Shown one piece after another: positions 23,985 through 32,106 of a stretch of DNA of 45,632 nt. Below the pieces are notes generated by a model. That model was not told the DNA's origin. It searched no databases and saw only the letters and a program-made list of their open reading frames with translations. The translations under genes and the position numbers were made by a program. The number at the start of each line of letters is the position of its first letter. Within the stretch, counting starts at the first letter, position 1. Origin of the DNA: Bacillus_I endophytica_A (GTDB lineage: Bacteria; Bacillota; Bacilli; Bacillales; Bacillaceae_H); assembly GCF_026790145.1 (NCBI RefSeq), contig NZ_JALAMS010000045.1:1-45632 (forward strand). The letters run 5' to 3'.

Positions 23985-24521
23985 TTGTTTTCTCTCAGAA
24001 AGTCTCGAAAAGATGCTGAAGCTCTTCGTAAAGAAGAATTTTTTAATACAAGCCATCCATTTAGAGTAGAAGCTTACTCAAGATTATTCAAATCTCTAAA
24101 AGGACTTGAGAATTATTATGTGTTATTTATAGAGAAAGCAAATGAGTTTAAAGAATCGGCTAGGATTAATGAATTTGGTCCAATGGAAGAACTTTTAAAA
24201 TTCAGAGATAGCTTTGAAAATGAAGGTTTGTGGCTTACTGATACTACTATAAAAACTACAGAGAATCTCTTAAACCAAACTTCTATAGAACTTAATCATG
24301 CAGTGAATATACATACTGGTATTTTTGATGATATAGATAAGATTGTTATAAAACATTGCGAAGGGATACTTGATGAAATTTCGAAAGTAAAAGACTCACT
24401 TAGGAGGGATATGGGAACAATAAGAATGGGAAAGTATATGAGTGAGTGGTACGAGTCGTCCACCGAGAAAAATGTTTCTGCCTTATCACTAGCTAGTGCG
24501 TCACGTGATGAAGAAGAATAA
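23985..24521 (+). CDS. Helical protein of unknown function, probably 5'-truncated
   Basis: The only available start is TTG 23985, without a ribosome site. The frame is open for 12 codons further upstream, to TAA 23946, coding IVTLLLFLF, so the original protein probably began with a membrane anchor that has lost its start. The remainder (178 aa from TTG) is soluble and helical, e.g. KDAEALRKEEFF, RVEAYSRLFKSLKGLENYYV and NLLNQTSIELNHAV, and ends in ASRDEEE. No family is recognised. A clean terminator follows at 24526. Confidence 0.45.
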   Translation: MFSLRKSRKDAEALRKEEFFNTSHPFRVEAYSRLFKSLKGLENYYVLFIEKANEFKESARINEFGPMEELLKFRDSFENEGLWLTDTTIKTTENLLNQTSIELNHAVNIHTGIFDDIDKIVIKHCEGILDEISKVKDSLRRDMGTIRMGKYMSEWYESSTEKNVSALSLASASRDEEE

Positions 24522-24525
24522 ATAG

Positions 24526-24561
24526 AAAAGCCTTCTGCTCTTTTGAGTAGAAGGCTTTTTG
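24526..24561 (+). terminator. Intrinsic terminator
   Basis: AAAAGCCTTCT (24526-24536) pairs with AGAAGGCTTTT (24549-24559), and a T-run follows, directly past the stop at 24521. Confidence 0.88.
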
Positions 24562-24886
24562 TGGGTATAACACTGGCTGATACATACCAATGTCATTACC
24601 CATAAAAACCTCTAAATTACATAAGTTAACAAAAAAGTGAGGTTAGATCTGCTAATAATAAATCTCTCTTTTTCAAAACTCCTCCCCTTCATCAAGCTTC
24701 ACTTACTCCACTTTCCCTTAATGTGTAATTCAAAATACTTGCTACAGCGTCATAATCGAATGAATTATGACAAGCCCCCCTTTAAAAAGGACAGATTGTT
24801 TTATTTGTTTAAGTACACATTAAAACGAAGTTCGAATACGCTAGGTACTAATACAAATAATACTTAAGCTTAGAATGAGGGATAAT
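24562..24886. other. Gene-free stretch upstream of tgl
   Basis: No gene is seen. GAATACGCTA near 24834-24843 has a partial match to a sigma-K -10 (CATAnnnTA), which would fit late mother-cell expression of tgl, but the match is too loose to call. Confidence 0.4.
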
Positions 24887-25759
24887 ATGATACAAATATC
24901 TGGGATGCCTTTTCAACAAACTGACATGTGGCCGTCTGGTAGTATTGAAAGTGTGATCGTTCAACGAATGAATGAAGACCAAATCATTTATTCGTATCAA
25001 TCCATTGATGAATTATTGTTTGAACTCAAGTTGCGAAAAAATATCATAGCAAGTGCAAGAGCCATGAATCAAGGTCATGCAGAGTTTGAAATCTTTGAAA
25101 ACTCTCGTTGTAATCCTCAGTACTGGCATTTAACGCGTTCTGGCGGATTTCAACTGAAGCGCGGTGTAATGCCATCTGATGCAATTCAAGACATTTACAA
25201 GAACAGTTCACTATACGCTTTTGAATGTGCTACGGCAAAAGTGATTATCTATTACCATGCCGTTCTAAACAGTATTGGTGAACATTTATTTAATCGATTG
25301 TTCCGCCCTCTCTATTTATACAGCTGGCATTTTGATCCTGATCTTGGAATACACTCTATTAAGACGAGGAATTTCTTACCTGGGGATATTGTCTATTTTA
25401 ATAATCCGGATTTTGATCCAGAAGCCTCTTGGTGGAGAGGTGAAAATGCCGTTGTTCTCGAAGATGACACTTATTTTGGTCATGGGGTAGGAATTGGAAC
25501 TGCTGAACAAATCATTGACGCTCTGAATCAAAAGAGAAAGCCAGGGGGAGATAATCAATCAGCCTATCTGACAAATTCAGTCGCAAGACCATCTTTTAAA
25601 CATCTAGCGAACATTTCGATGTTGCCTCAAGGTTATAGGGATTATAAAGTTCAATATATTAAAGTACATCATAACGAAATTTCGATTTCATGTGATCGAC
25701 ATCTATTCTATTTAAATGAAGTATACAACAGGATAACGTATTCAAACCCATTTTCATAA
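24887..25759 (+). CDS. tgl: Protein-glutamine gamma-glutamyltransferase (spore coat transglutaminase)
   Basis: Tgl forms epsilon-(gamma-glutamyl)lysine cross-links between coat proteins in the mother cell. This 290-aa protein has the catalytic segment YAFECATAKVIIYY with Cys114, and the conserved FNNPDFDPEASWWRGENAVV and YFGHGVGI segments. It is about 45 residues longer than B. subtilis Tgl (245 aa), with an extra C-terminal piece (YRDYKVQYIKVHHNEISIS and beyond). ATG 24887 matches the family start and has GAGGG five bases upstream; the ATG at 24875 overlaps that site. Confidence 0.9.
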   Translation: MIQISGMPFQQTDMWPSGSIESVIVQRMNEDQIIYSYQSIDELLFELKLRKNIIASARAMNQGHAEFEIFENSRCNPQYWHLTRSGGFQLKRGVMPSDAIQDIYKNSSLYAFECATAKVIIYYHAVLNSIGEHLFNRLFRPLYLYSWHFDPDLGIHSIKTRNFLPGDIVYFNNPDFDPEASWWRGENAVVLEDDTYFGHGVGIGTAEQIIDALNQKRKPGGDNQSAYLTNSVARPSFKHLANISMLPQGYRDYKVQYIKVHHNEISISCDRHLFYLNEVYNRITYSNPFS

Positions 25760-25772
25760 TGAAAATGGGTTT
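25744..25772 (+). terminator. Terminator overlapping the tgl stop codon
   Basis: AAACCCATTTTCAT (25744-25757) pairs with ATGAAAATGGGTTT (25759-25772), so the last codons of tgl form the left arm. Confidence 0.75.
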
Positions 25773-26006
25773 GGTAATTTTAGAAATCAAATCATTTATG
25801 AAAACTCGTAAACTGAGGGCTTACAAAATGGATCTTCAGGTACATATAATCATTCAAAGTGGATAGTAAATTAAAATCCAAGAGAGAAGATTACCTGCCC
25901 TTATTCCGCTAACATGACAGTTCAGCAGAACGACCTTTTTGTTAAGAGCATAAGAAAAGAACACCGTAATTCCTTTCACACTTAAAAAATTTAAGTGCGA
26001 AAAAAA

Positions 26007-26480
26007 TCAGCATTCTCTCTTTATAAACAATGTTAAGATTTTCTTTACAAGTAATCCTGTAAACACCCCAGGGATTACAAATAACATCGGTAAAAAAATA
26101 GGCCCTAACAGTAACCCGAAAATTTTAATTTTAGTAGAAAACATCAAACCTACAGTAACAAAATACGCAGAAAAAACAAATGGCAAAAATAAAAGGGTAG
26201 AATTTTCTCTCTCTTCATCCGCGTCTTTTACAGCATCCCACATCGAAAAAAAATATAAACATGGGTAAAACATAAGCCACTGGAAATCAATTACTTCAAT
26301 AGAACGTTGAATATTTCCAACAAAGCTTGAAATGATTGCAGTGTTAAAGTTGGATTGAATATTAACAAAAAGCTCTAACAAGATAAACAAAATCCCTTTA
26401 ACATATTTGCAATTTAAAAGTTGTCCAAAACCGGGAAAAGCAATAGACCATAATAATCTTTCAAACATATCCTTATTCAC
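26007..26480 (-). CDS. Small multi-pass membrane protein
   Basis: A 157-aa protein with about four helices, starting at GTG 26480 behind AGGA. The N-terminus, FPGFGQLLNCKYVKGILFI, is a motif shared by a group of uncharacterised Bacillus/Clostridium membrane proteins (TM2-like PGxGQ). The remainder is hydrophobic, with MWDAVKDADEERE as a cytoplasmic loop. Function is unknown. It stands alone between tgl and the DUF3231 pseudogene. Confidence 0.6.
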   Translation of the reverse strand: MNKDMFERLLWSIAFPGFGQLLNCKYVKGILFILLELFVNIQSNFNTAIISSFVGNIQRSIEVIDFQWLMFYPCLYFFSMWDAVKDADEERENSTLLFLPFVFSAYFVTVGLMFSTKIKIFGLLLGPIFLPMLFVIPGVFTGLLVKKILTLFIKREC

Positions 26481-26544
26481 ATTTTTAGCATCCTACTTTC
26501 TTTTATCAAAATAATAAATAAAAAAGTTATTTCAACTAAATATT

Positions 26545-27594
26545 TTAGCTTTGATTTTCTCCTGAAGATTTTGAAAGTCCTTTTCTGTCAGGATCTGTAT
26601 ACGGTTCCTCAAACCAACCATGTTCAATCATTATATTTAAGCCATCATTGTTAAATTTTCCAACTAACGGAATTAGCTTTATAAACTCAGCTGCTAAGTC
26701 ATGCCTTAACATTTGAGAGAGTGCAGTACCAAAGTTTTGTATAGCTATATTTCCTACCAATGACGCATGATACATCATAAGTTTATCTGAAAAAGGAGAA
26801 ATAGTGGAATCTGTTATATGAGCATCCATTAGCTTAGGAGCAGGCAAATCTTGACTTATTAAATGGTTAGAAAAATTCTTTATTTGATTGCCTGCTAGTT
26901 CAGCTCCTTTTTGAAAATACTTTCTAATTTTACTTGAGGATGCAACCTGACTGAAACCTAACATTAATGATTTACCTAGAACATTGGTATTAATATTGTA
27001 TTGCAAATGCTTAATTTCATTAGCTGTAAGTGGTCGATCTCTACCTGTAATAACGGAGATAAAGCTTTTTTTCTCTACAAAATCAACTTTTTAGCATAAG
27101 GGATAGTTGGAAAACTAGGATCCATCCCTTTTGAGAGCAATAAATGTACTCCTCTTTCATAGGTTTCGACTGAATCATTAGTACAGTTTCGAAAATATTT
27201 CATAATGTCTTGTTGTACATGAGTAGGCATTTCCATAAATCACTACAGAAGCACTTGCCATCTGAACAATGTAAAAAGCCATGAACATATCACTGAAAAG
27301 ACGAGGAGCATCTTTTCTAATATCCTATTCTCCGAATCCAACAGGGATAGGAATATTTTCTGTTTCAAAAATGTCTTGAATTTCCTTTACATGTTTACGA
27401 GCGAGTTATAACGCAGATTCAACAAAGTCTTTAACTTCATCACCTTGTACGACTTGAAGAAAGTGCTCAAACATACAACTAAATAATGAAGATCCCATAT
27501 AATTACTAAACAAATCAGCCAATTCAGCTGAAGTTAACTGTTTATTTTGTTGATGCTCTTCTATTTCCTCTTCAGTCAATGAATCTTTATCCAT
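26545..27594 (-). pseudogene. DUF3231-family gene broken by two stops and two frameshifts
   Basis: ATG 27594 (after GGAGGGG) opens MDKDSLTEEEIEEHQQNKQL and SAELADLFSNYMGSSLFSCM, a DUF3231 N-terminus. In-frame TAA 27408-27406 and TAG 27327-27325 follow, then family-like RLFSDMFMAFYIVQMASAS. A frameshift near 27230 moves to QQDIMKYFRNCTND and a second near 27090 to the last open part, KVDFVEKKSFISVITGRDR, ending with SPFSDKLMMYHASLVG. Joined, it gives about 350 aa, the normal two-domain length. The open 3' part from 27006 should not be called a separate gene. Confidence 0.85.
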
Positions 27595-27813
27595 CTTACC
27601 CCTCCATTCGTTTATATTTATATTATCTGTAAATAAAGGGAAAATATTTAAAGAAATGAAAGAAGGTAGAAAAAGCGGTTATCAAAGTTTATTACAATTA
27701 ACATTAATTTTGCTAGGGAGAAGAACTCTTTTCATTGGGTATTTGTCACAAAATGAAACGTCTCTCATACTATACGTTAGATTAAATATTCAGCGAAGTG
27801 GAGATGGGAGCAC

Positions 27814-28458
27814 GTGTCAACGTCTTATATGGATTATACAAATGCTAATGTTCAATATTTCTCTGATGTAAACAAGAATAGATTAAATACTAGAGATTCT
27901 AAAAATTTTATTAATCGATTAGGTCGGGATGTTTTAAATACGCTTGGAAACGTTTCGTTACTTGATATTTATTTAAGTGAAGATCGAGTTGTAGAGCCAC
28001 ATTACCATCAAAATGCGGCTGAACTCGTTTATTGTATTTCAGGGGCTGCTGTTGTTTCTTTAATTAATCCGTTTAACAATAAAGTAATTAACATTTCAAT
28101 CCGTCCTGGGCAAGTTGCCAATATTCCTCAAGGGTGGTGGCATTGGGAAGTTGCTTCCGAAAACAATACTCACTTACTAGCTATTTTTGATGCTCCGTAT
28201 CCAGAGTATATTTTTGGATCAGATATTCTTACAAAAACACCGATAGAAGTTCTTGCTCATACGTATTGTTTGGATGCTGAAAAATTAAAAGAAACGTTGG
28301 CTCCTTTGAAAGACGAAACAATTGTAATCGGACCGACTAATGAGTGCATCTCAAAGAAATCTAAAAAGAAAAGCAAACATGCCCGCTTCACCTATCCATC
28401 TATCCCAAGTTACCATCAGCCGATGCAAGTACATCATTGGTATCCTTATTACTATTAG
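27814..28458 (+). CDS. Cupin-domain protein with Tyr-rich tail
   Basis: A 214-aa protein with one cupin barrel: metal-binding motif 1 is PHYHQNAAELVYCISG (His, His, Glu) and motif 2 is IPQGWWHWEVASEN (His). The C-terminus is basic (KKSKKKSKHARF) and ends QPMQVHHWYPYYY, a His/Tyr-rich tail like those of spore-coat proteins. It starts at GTG 27814 behind GGAG. An oxalate-decarboxylase-like metal site is possible, but with a single domain the activity cannot be named. Coat localisation is an inference. Confidence 0.7.
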   Translation: MSTSYMDYTNANVQYFSDVNKNRLNTRDSKNFINRLGRDVLNTLGNVSLLDIYLSEDRVVEPHYHQNAAELVYCISGAAVVSLINPFNNKVINISIRPGQVANIPQGWWHWEVASENNTHLLAIFDAPYPEYIFGSDILTKTPIEVLAHTYCLDAEKLKETLAPLKDETIVIGPTNECISKKSKKKSKHARFTYPSIPSYHQPMQVHHWYPYYY

Positions 28459-28518
28459 TAAAGAGCAAACCTTTGTTGCTTCAGTTTCGATGTGAAAATC
28501 TTTTCTCAATTTAAAGCT

Positions 28519-28946
28519 TTATGGAAGCCTTACACTATAAAGCCGTATTGCTTTTGGCATTCCTTTTATTTCTAAAATTTCATTTGTAATCAAATGACGC
28601 AGTCGCTATTCATAATAATCATCACTGTGATAATCAGGAATATGACCAACAAGCTCACCAATCACTCGTGCCGAGGGAAGGAAATCTCTGTTCTGTTGTT
28701 CTTTATGTAAAGAGAGGCATGTATTTAAGAATATAATGATCATAATAGTAATCTACAATACTATGTATGCGATTGTTTTCCTATATTCTTAATACTTCTT
28801 CTGTTTGAGAGAGCGTTCTCCATTCCTTCTCAAGCTGACCTCGTTTTTGTGATGAAAGAAAAGTTACCCCCTCTTCACTTCTATACATTTCTTCCAATTT
28901 TTCATATCTAATTGTCCTGTACCATTGATTATGTGCTATATAAGAG
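28519..28946 (-). pseudogene. Remnant of a DUF1835/DUF3658-type gene
   Basis: Minus-strand reading from about 28946 gives WYRTIRYEKLEEMYRSEEG and LEKEWRTLSQTEEVLRI, then a stop, then HSIVDYYYDHYI. A frameshift near 28700 leads to RDFLPSARVIGELVGHIPD, another in-frame TAG, and LRHLITNEILEIKGMPKAIR ending at TAA 28521-28519. This pattern (RVIGE..GH, then LRxLI...G..AxRxYxVRL) is that of DUF1835/DUF3658 proteins, from memory. The N-terminal half is missing. The rest of the 28459-29041 gap is AT-rich. Confidence 0.65.
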
Positions 28947-28978
28947 GCCTAAAGAAGTATTGCTTCTTTAGGCTTCTT
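28942..28978 (-). terminator. Hairpin downstream of the lysR gene
   Basis: A 16-bp stem (28942-28957 with 28963-28978, one G-T pair) lies about 60 bp past the stop at 29042. The T-tail is weak on the minus strand. Confidence 0.55.
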
Positions 28979-29041
28979 ATAAGTTTAGAGTAGTTCAATC
29001 CCTACTCCCTTTTTTTCTATCATAAGCTTTTTTCCAAAAAG

Positions 29042-29917
29042 CTAAATAAATGCTGATTCAATCAACTTTATAACTTCTTGTTTTGTCTCGCTCAAGTATT
29101 CATTTGTCTTGGTTGAGATAAGGGTCCCTATAAGCAATTTTAGTTGAAATTCGTTGATATTAAAAACGACATGATCTTGTTTTAGAGCCGTTCCTTTAGG
29201 AATAATTCCTATTGCATCTTCGAACAGCATGTCGGGAATGAGATGAAGGGCACTGCAATTATAGACTCGTTTGAATGCTAGATTGTTCTCTGCCAAGAAG
29301 GCACGAACAGATTGAGTGTAATAACAGCTGTTTTCTCCCATTAGGACAGGATAATCGACAATATCTGAAATCCTAACATTCTCCCTTTTCAAAATCGGAT
29401 GTTCAGAAGAGTTAACAATGAACTGAACTTCTTCTTTCCATAGAGGATTAAATGTTACGTTAGACATGGTTTGATTATAGCCACAGACCGCAAAATCAAT
29501 TTTATTTTGATTTAATAGCTGTGATAAAAGAGCGGTGTTTCCTACTACAAAATGACAGTGAATATATGGTTTCTCTTTGTTTAAATAGGCTAATATTAAC
29601 GATACTAGCTTTGTAGAGAGCGATTCTACAATGCCAATTTTTATTGTTCCTTTTTCTTCATTACTAATCCGCTGTGCTTGAGAAATAGAATAGTCCCAAT
29701 GAGCTAACAAGCTTTCTACTTCTTCTGCAAATAAAATCCCTTCATTTGTTAACCGTGCATCCCATCCTCGCTCAAATAATAAAAAACCAAGTTCATTCTC
29801 CAATTTTTTGATATGGGTTGTTACAGTAGATTGTGCATAGTTCAATTTTTGAGCGGCACGTGAAAATGTTCCTTCTTCTACAATTTTTTTAAACGTATGT
29901 AATTCTTTTATTTCCAT
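29042..29917 (-). CDS. LysR-family regulator, divergent from tautomerase/CMD genes
   Basis: A 291-aa LysR-type regulator: helix-turn-helix GTFSRAAQKLNYAQSTVTTH (17-36) and a C-terminal effector domain. ATG 29917 follows GAGGAGAG. It faces the tautomerase gene at 30025 across 107 bp that contain the loose dyad GATAATT...AATTAT. The arrangement resembles B. subtilis yusT next to yusQ, and control of the tautomerase operon is likely. The ligand is unknown. Confidence 0.85.
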   Translation of the reverse strand: MEIKELHTFKKIVEEGTFSRAAQKLNYAQSTVTTHIKKLENELGFLLFERGWDARLTNEGILFAEEVESLLAHWDYSISQAQRISNEEKGTIKIGIVESLSTKLVSLILAYLNKEKPYIHCHFVVGNTALLSQLLNQNKIDFAVCGYNQTMSNVTFNPLWKEEVQFIVNSSEHPILKRENVRISDIVDYPVLMGENSCYYTQSVRAFLAENNLAFKRVYNCSALHLIPDMLFEDAIGIIPKGTALKQDHVVFNINEFQLKLLIGTLISTKTNEYLSETKQEVIKLIESAFI

Positions 29918-30024
29918 TTACTCTCCTCTTCATCGATTTTTTTGATAATTATTTAATATATTTTCAATTATACAAATAGAAAAGAGCGCAGTAAAATAAA
30001 TTCATACCGAAAGGAAGTGTTCAT

Positions 30025-30441
30025 ATGCCATTTGTGCATGTTTATCATCCAAAGTCACAGTGGGAAGAAAAAGAACTGCAGAAAGTGAGTGAGGAAATCC
30101 ACAAATCTTTAATGACCTATTTTAACATTCCAGCAGAAGATTATTTTCAGCTCTTTTCTCCTTATAAGTTAGGGCAATTTTATTATCATTTTAATTATCT
30201 TTTAGAACATGAGGCAAAGAGAACAGATAGAATGATACTTGTTTCAATTACTTGTGCTCCAGGAAGAACTGGCGAGCAGAAAACAAGCTTATACCAAGTT
30301 ATTGCTGATGCTTTTAATGAACATTTAAATATTCCTATTGAAAATATTTTTATCATACTAAATGAAACACATCGTGAAAATTGGTCGTTTGGTCAAGGAA
30401 AAGCACAGATGATTTCTATTAAGGAGGAAAAAGAAAAATGA
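30025..30441 (+). CDS. Tautomerase-family protein (YusQ-like)
   Basis: A 138-aa member of the longer tautomerase group. The start MPFVHVYHP provides the N-terminal Pro (after Met removal) that acts as catalytic base in this superfamily. Two beta-alpha-beta units follow, with VSITCAPGRTGEQKTSLY and IENIFIILNETHRENWSFGQG. It has an AAAGGAAG ribosome site and overlaps the next gene by 4 bases (ATGA), so the two form an operon under the divergent LysR regulator. The substrate, perhaps an aromatic or keto acid, is not known. Confidence 0.8.
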   Translation: MPFVHVYHPKSQWEEKELQKVSEEIHKSLMTYFNIPAEDYFQLFSPYKLGQFYYHFNYLLEHEAKRTDRMILVSITCAPGRTGEQKTSLYQVIADAFNEHLNIPIENIFIILNETHRENWSFGQGKAQMISIKEEKEK

Positions 30442-30770
30442 ATCACCCTATTGAAGCCAAAACGTCAAAAGAGATGAAAGAACTAGCCCCTATTTTTGTA
30501 GCTTACGGAGAAAAAATATTATTTGAAGAAGTATGGCAAGATTCGACATTAACATCAAAAGAAAGAAGTTTAGTGACACTTGCCGCTCTCATTAGCATGG
30601 GTAATACAGAACAGCTACCATTTCATCTTCAATTAGCTGAAAAACATGGGATAAATGAAAAAGAAATTATTGCTTTAGTTACACATATCGCTTTTTATTC
30701 AGGATGGCCTAAGGCAGCTGGTGCTTTAAATATTCTATTAAATAAAAAGAAAAAACCTCTAGAGTCATAA
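30438..30770 (+). CDS. Carboxymuconolactone decarboxylase (CMD)-family protein
   Basis: A 110-aa helical protein of the CMD family: SKERSLVTLAALISMGNTEQ, then FHLQLAEKHGINEKEI and AFYSGWPKAAGALNIL. The redox CxxC motif of AhpD-type members is absent, so it belongs to the gamma-carboxymuconolactone decarboxylase-like branch with Glu and His at the active site. It overlaps the tautomerase gene by 4 bases. A joint role in degrading or detoxifying a small keto or quinone compound is plausible but unproven. Confidence 0.8.
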   Translation: MNHPIEAKTSKEMKELAPIFVAYGEKILFEEVWQDSTLTSKERSLVTLAALISMGNTEQLPFHLQLAEKHGINEKEIIALVTHIAFYSGWPKAAGALNILLNKKKKPLES

Positions 30771-30783
30771 CTCTAGAGGTTTT
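30752..30783. terminator. Shared terminator between the CMD gene and hxlB
   Basis: AAAACCTCTAGAGT (30752-30765) pairs perfectly with 30770-30783 around a 4-base loop. It includes the CMD stop codon and has T-runs on both strands, serving both convergent operons. Confidence 0.88.
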
Positions 30784-30801
30784 CATTTTCATTGTATTCT
30801 T

Positions 30802-31350
30802 CTATTCCAAATTACTATGTTGCTGAAATGCATCACTATGGCTAACTTGATTCAACTGTCCATATTCTAAACAAATCGTATCAAACACAACATGGGCACA
30901 TTGATCAAAAAGTGAGCCTAATGGTTGAATGGATGGTGCTTCATTTTCATTTCGGTATTTAGTTGCCGCAGGAATATGAACAACCTCTGTTGCATGTTCA
31001 CTTAAAGATGAAGCAGGATTTGTTGTAACTGCAATAACAGAGCAACCTAATTGTTTTGATTTTTGTGCGACAGTGACAACTTGCTGTGTCTTGCCTGAAC
31101 CAGACACGGCTATTAATACATCATTTTTAGTAATAGACGGTGTGATTGTCTCGCCTACAACAAAAACGGTTGCTCCTAAGTGCATAAGTCTCATTGCAAA
31201 GGATTTTGCCATTAGCCCTGAACGCCCTTCACCAATGACGAAAATACGTTTTGACTTATGAAGGGAAAAAGCAATATCATCAAGATGTTGTTGGTCGATT
31301 TTATTAATAACTTTTTCTATCTCTTTTAGAACATTGTTTAATTTTCTCAT
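30802..31350 (-). CDS. hxlB: HxlB-like SIS-domain sugar-phosphate isomerase
   Basis: A 182-aa SIS-domain protein of the 6-phospho-3-hexuloisomerase type: GEGRSGLMAKSFAMRLMHLG and LIAVSGSGKTQQVV bind the phosphosugar, and the end has PLGSLFDQCAHVVFDT. HxlB interconverts a 3-keto and a 2-keto hexose 6-phosphate in the ribulose monophosphate pathway. It overlaps hxlA by 4 bases. The promoter of the pair has the kgu-type operator instead of an HxlR gene, so I infer a role in 2-ketogluconate use, isomerising 2-keto- to 3-keto-6-phosphogluconate. Formaldehyde detoxification is the alternative. Confidence 0.85.
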   Translation of the reverse strand: MRKLNNVLKEIEKVINKIDQQHLDDIAFSLHKSKRIFVIGEGRSGLMAKSFAMRLMHLGATVFVVGETITPSITKNDVLIAVSGSGKTQQVVTVAQKSKQLGCSVIAVTTNPASSLSEHATEVVHIPAATKYRNENEAPSIQPLGSLFDQCAHVVFDTICLEYGQLNQVSHSDAFQQHSNLE

Positions 31351-31988
31351 TTTACTACCCCTTTATCTTCTATTTTATTTTTAAATGCTGCCGCTGCTTT
31401 TTCAATATCTTTTGCTTTTGTAATAGAGGATCCAATAATGACAACATCTGGCGTTAATAAGGAGAGAGATGACATTGTTTCTAGATTCACGCCTCCTGCA
31501 ACAGCGACTTTGGCCCCTTCAAAAAAAGGCGCTCGCAAGTTTGTATAAGAGCGAGATGACTTTCCTTCTATTTCTTGTTCATCTTTACTTAAATGATGAC
31601 AAAAAATGGCTTTGTTATAGATTGCTAGTTTTTGCTGCGTTTCCTGTGCTGTATTCAACAAATCAATCATCATCATTTTGTCCCACTTTTGTGTAACGTC
31701 ATAGCACGTATGGAGTGTTGCTTGAGGTGAAACACCCATTACGGTCGCAATGTCCGCTCCTGCTTGATAACATATCTCAAATTCATATTTTGCATTATCA
31801 ATTGTTTTAATATCAGCGACAACGGACTTGTGTGGAAAAGCGTTTTTGATTTCATAAATACTTTCCATCCCAAATTCTTTAATAAGAGAAGTTCCTACTT
31901 CAATCCAATCAATGAATGCTTCTGCCTTTTTAGCAATATTTATTGCTTCTTGAATTGTTAAGCGATCTAAAGCTAGCTGTATTTTCAT
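31347..31988 (-). CDS. hxlA: HxlA-like HUMPS-family lyase (hexulose-phosphate synthase or keto-acid decarboxylase)
   Basis: A 213-aa enzyme of the OMP-decarboxylase suprafamily shared by 3-hexulose-6-phosphate synthase (HPS) and 3-keto-L-gulonate-6-phosphate decarboxylase (KGPDC). Asp8, Glu30 and Asp59-x-Lys61-x-x-Asp64 are the common catalytic set. At positions that distinguish the two, Asp109 and Ala164 look HPS-like, while Lys135 (HHLSKDEQ) is basic like the KGPDC Arg. Context suggests decarboxylation of 3-keto-6-phosphogluconate to ribulose 5-phosphate (inference); HPS acting on formaldehyde is the conservative call. GGAG precedes ATG 31988. Confidence 0.82.
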   Translation of the reverse strand: MKIQLALDRLTIQEAINIAKKAEAFIDWIEVGTSLIKEFGMESIYEIKNAFPHKSVVADIKTIDNAKYEFEICYQAGADIATVMGVSPQATLHTCYDVTQKWDKMMMIDLLNTAQETQQKLAIYNKAIFCHHLSKDEQEIEGKSSRSYTNLRAPFFEGAKVAVAGGVNLETMSSLSLLTPDVVIIGSSITKAKDIEKAAAAFKNKIEDKGVVK

Positions 31989-32015
31989 ATTAAACTCCCC
32001 TTATCTCCTGTTTGA

Positions 32016-32061
32016 TAAACCGGTTTAGTAATAGTATAAAACAAATGTAAGCGCTTCTCAA
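32016..32061 (-). promoter_or_regulatory. hxlAB promoter with cre box and LacI-type operator
   Basis: Minus strand: -35 TTGAGA (32061-32056), 17-bp spacer, -10 TATACT (32038-32033). TGTAAGCGCTTCTCA at 32046-32060 (plus) fits the CcpA cre consensus and overlaps the -35 and spacer. TAAACCGGTTTA at 32016-32027 is a perfect 12-bp palindrome just past the -10. Its AAACCGGTTT core is that of the Pseudomonas PtxS site TGAAACCGGTTTCA. Confidence 0.85.
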
Positions 32062-32067
32062 TCCTTA

Positions 32068-32106
32068 AAACAAAAAAGTGAGCCTTTATAACTCACTTTT
32101 TTGTTT
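32068..32106 (-). terminator. Terminator between the lacI-type gene and hxlA
   Basis: A 15-bp stem (32068-32082 with 32092-32106) with A/T runs on both sides overlaps the regulator's stop codon, so hxlAB is a separate transcript with its own promoter. Confidence 0.88.

Noticed and set aside
25981..26003. Hairpin near CACTTAA/TTAAGTG as terminator of the 26007 membrane-protein gene
   Set aside because: On the minus strand the T-run precedes the stem instead of following it.
26545..27006. Short DUF3231 gene starting at TTG 27006
   Set aside because: The frame is the tail of a longer broken DUF3231 gene and the TTG has no ribosome site.
27656..27871. Plus-strand frame of 71 codons overlapping the cupin start
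   Set aside because: No ribosome site, no protein-like composition, and it overlaps the better supported cupin gene in another frame.
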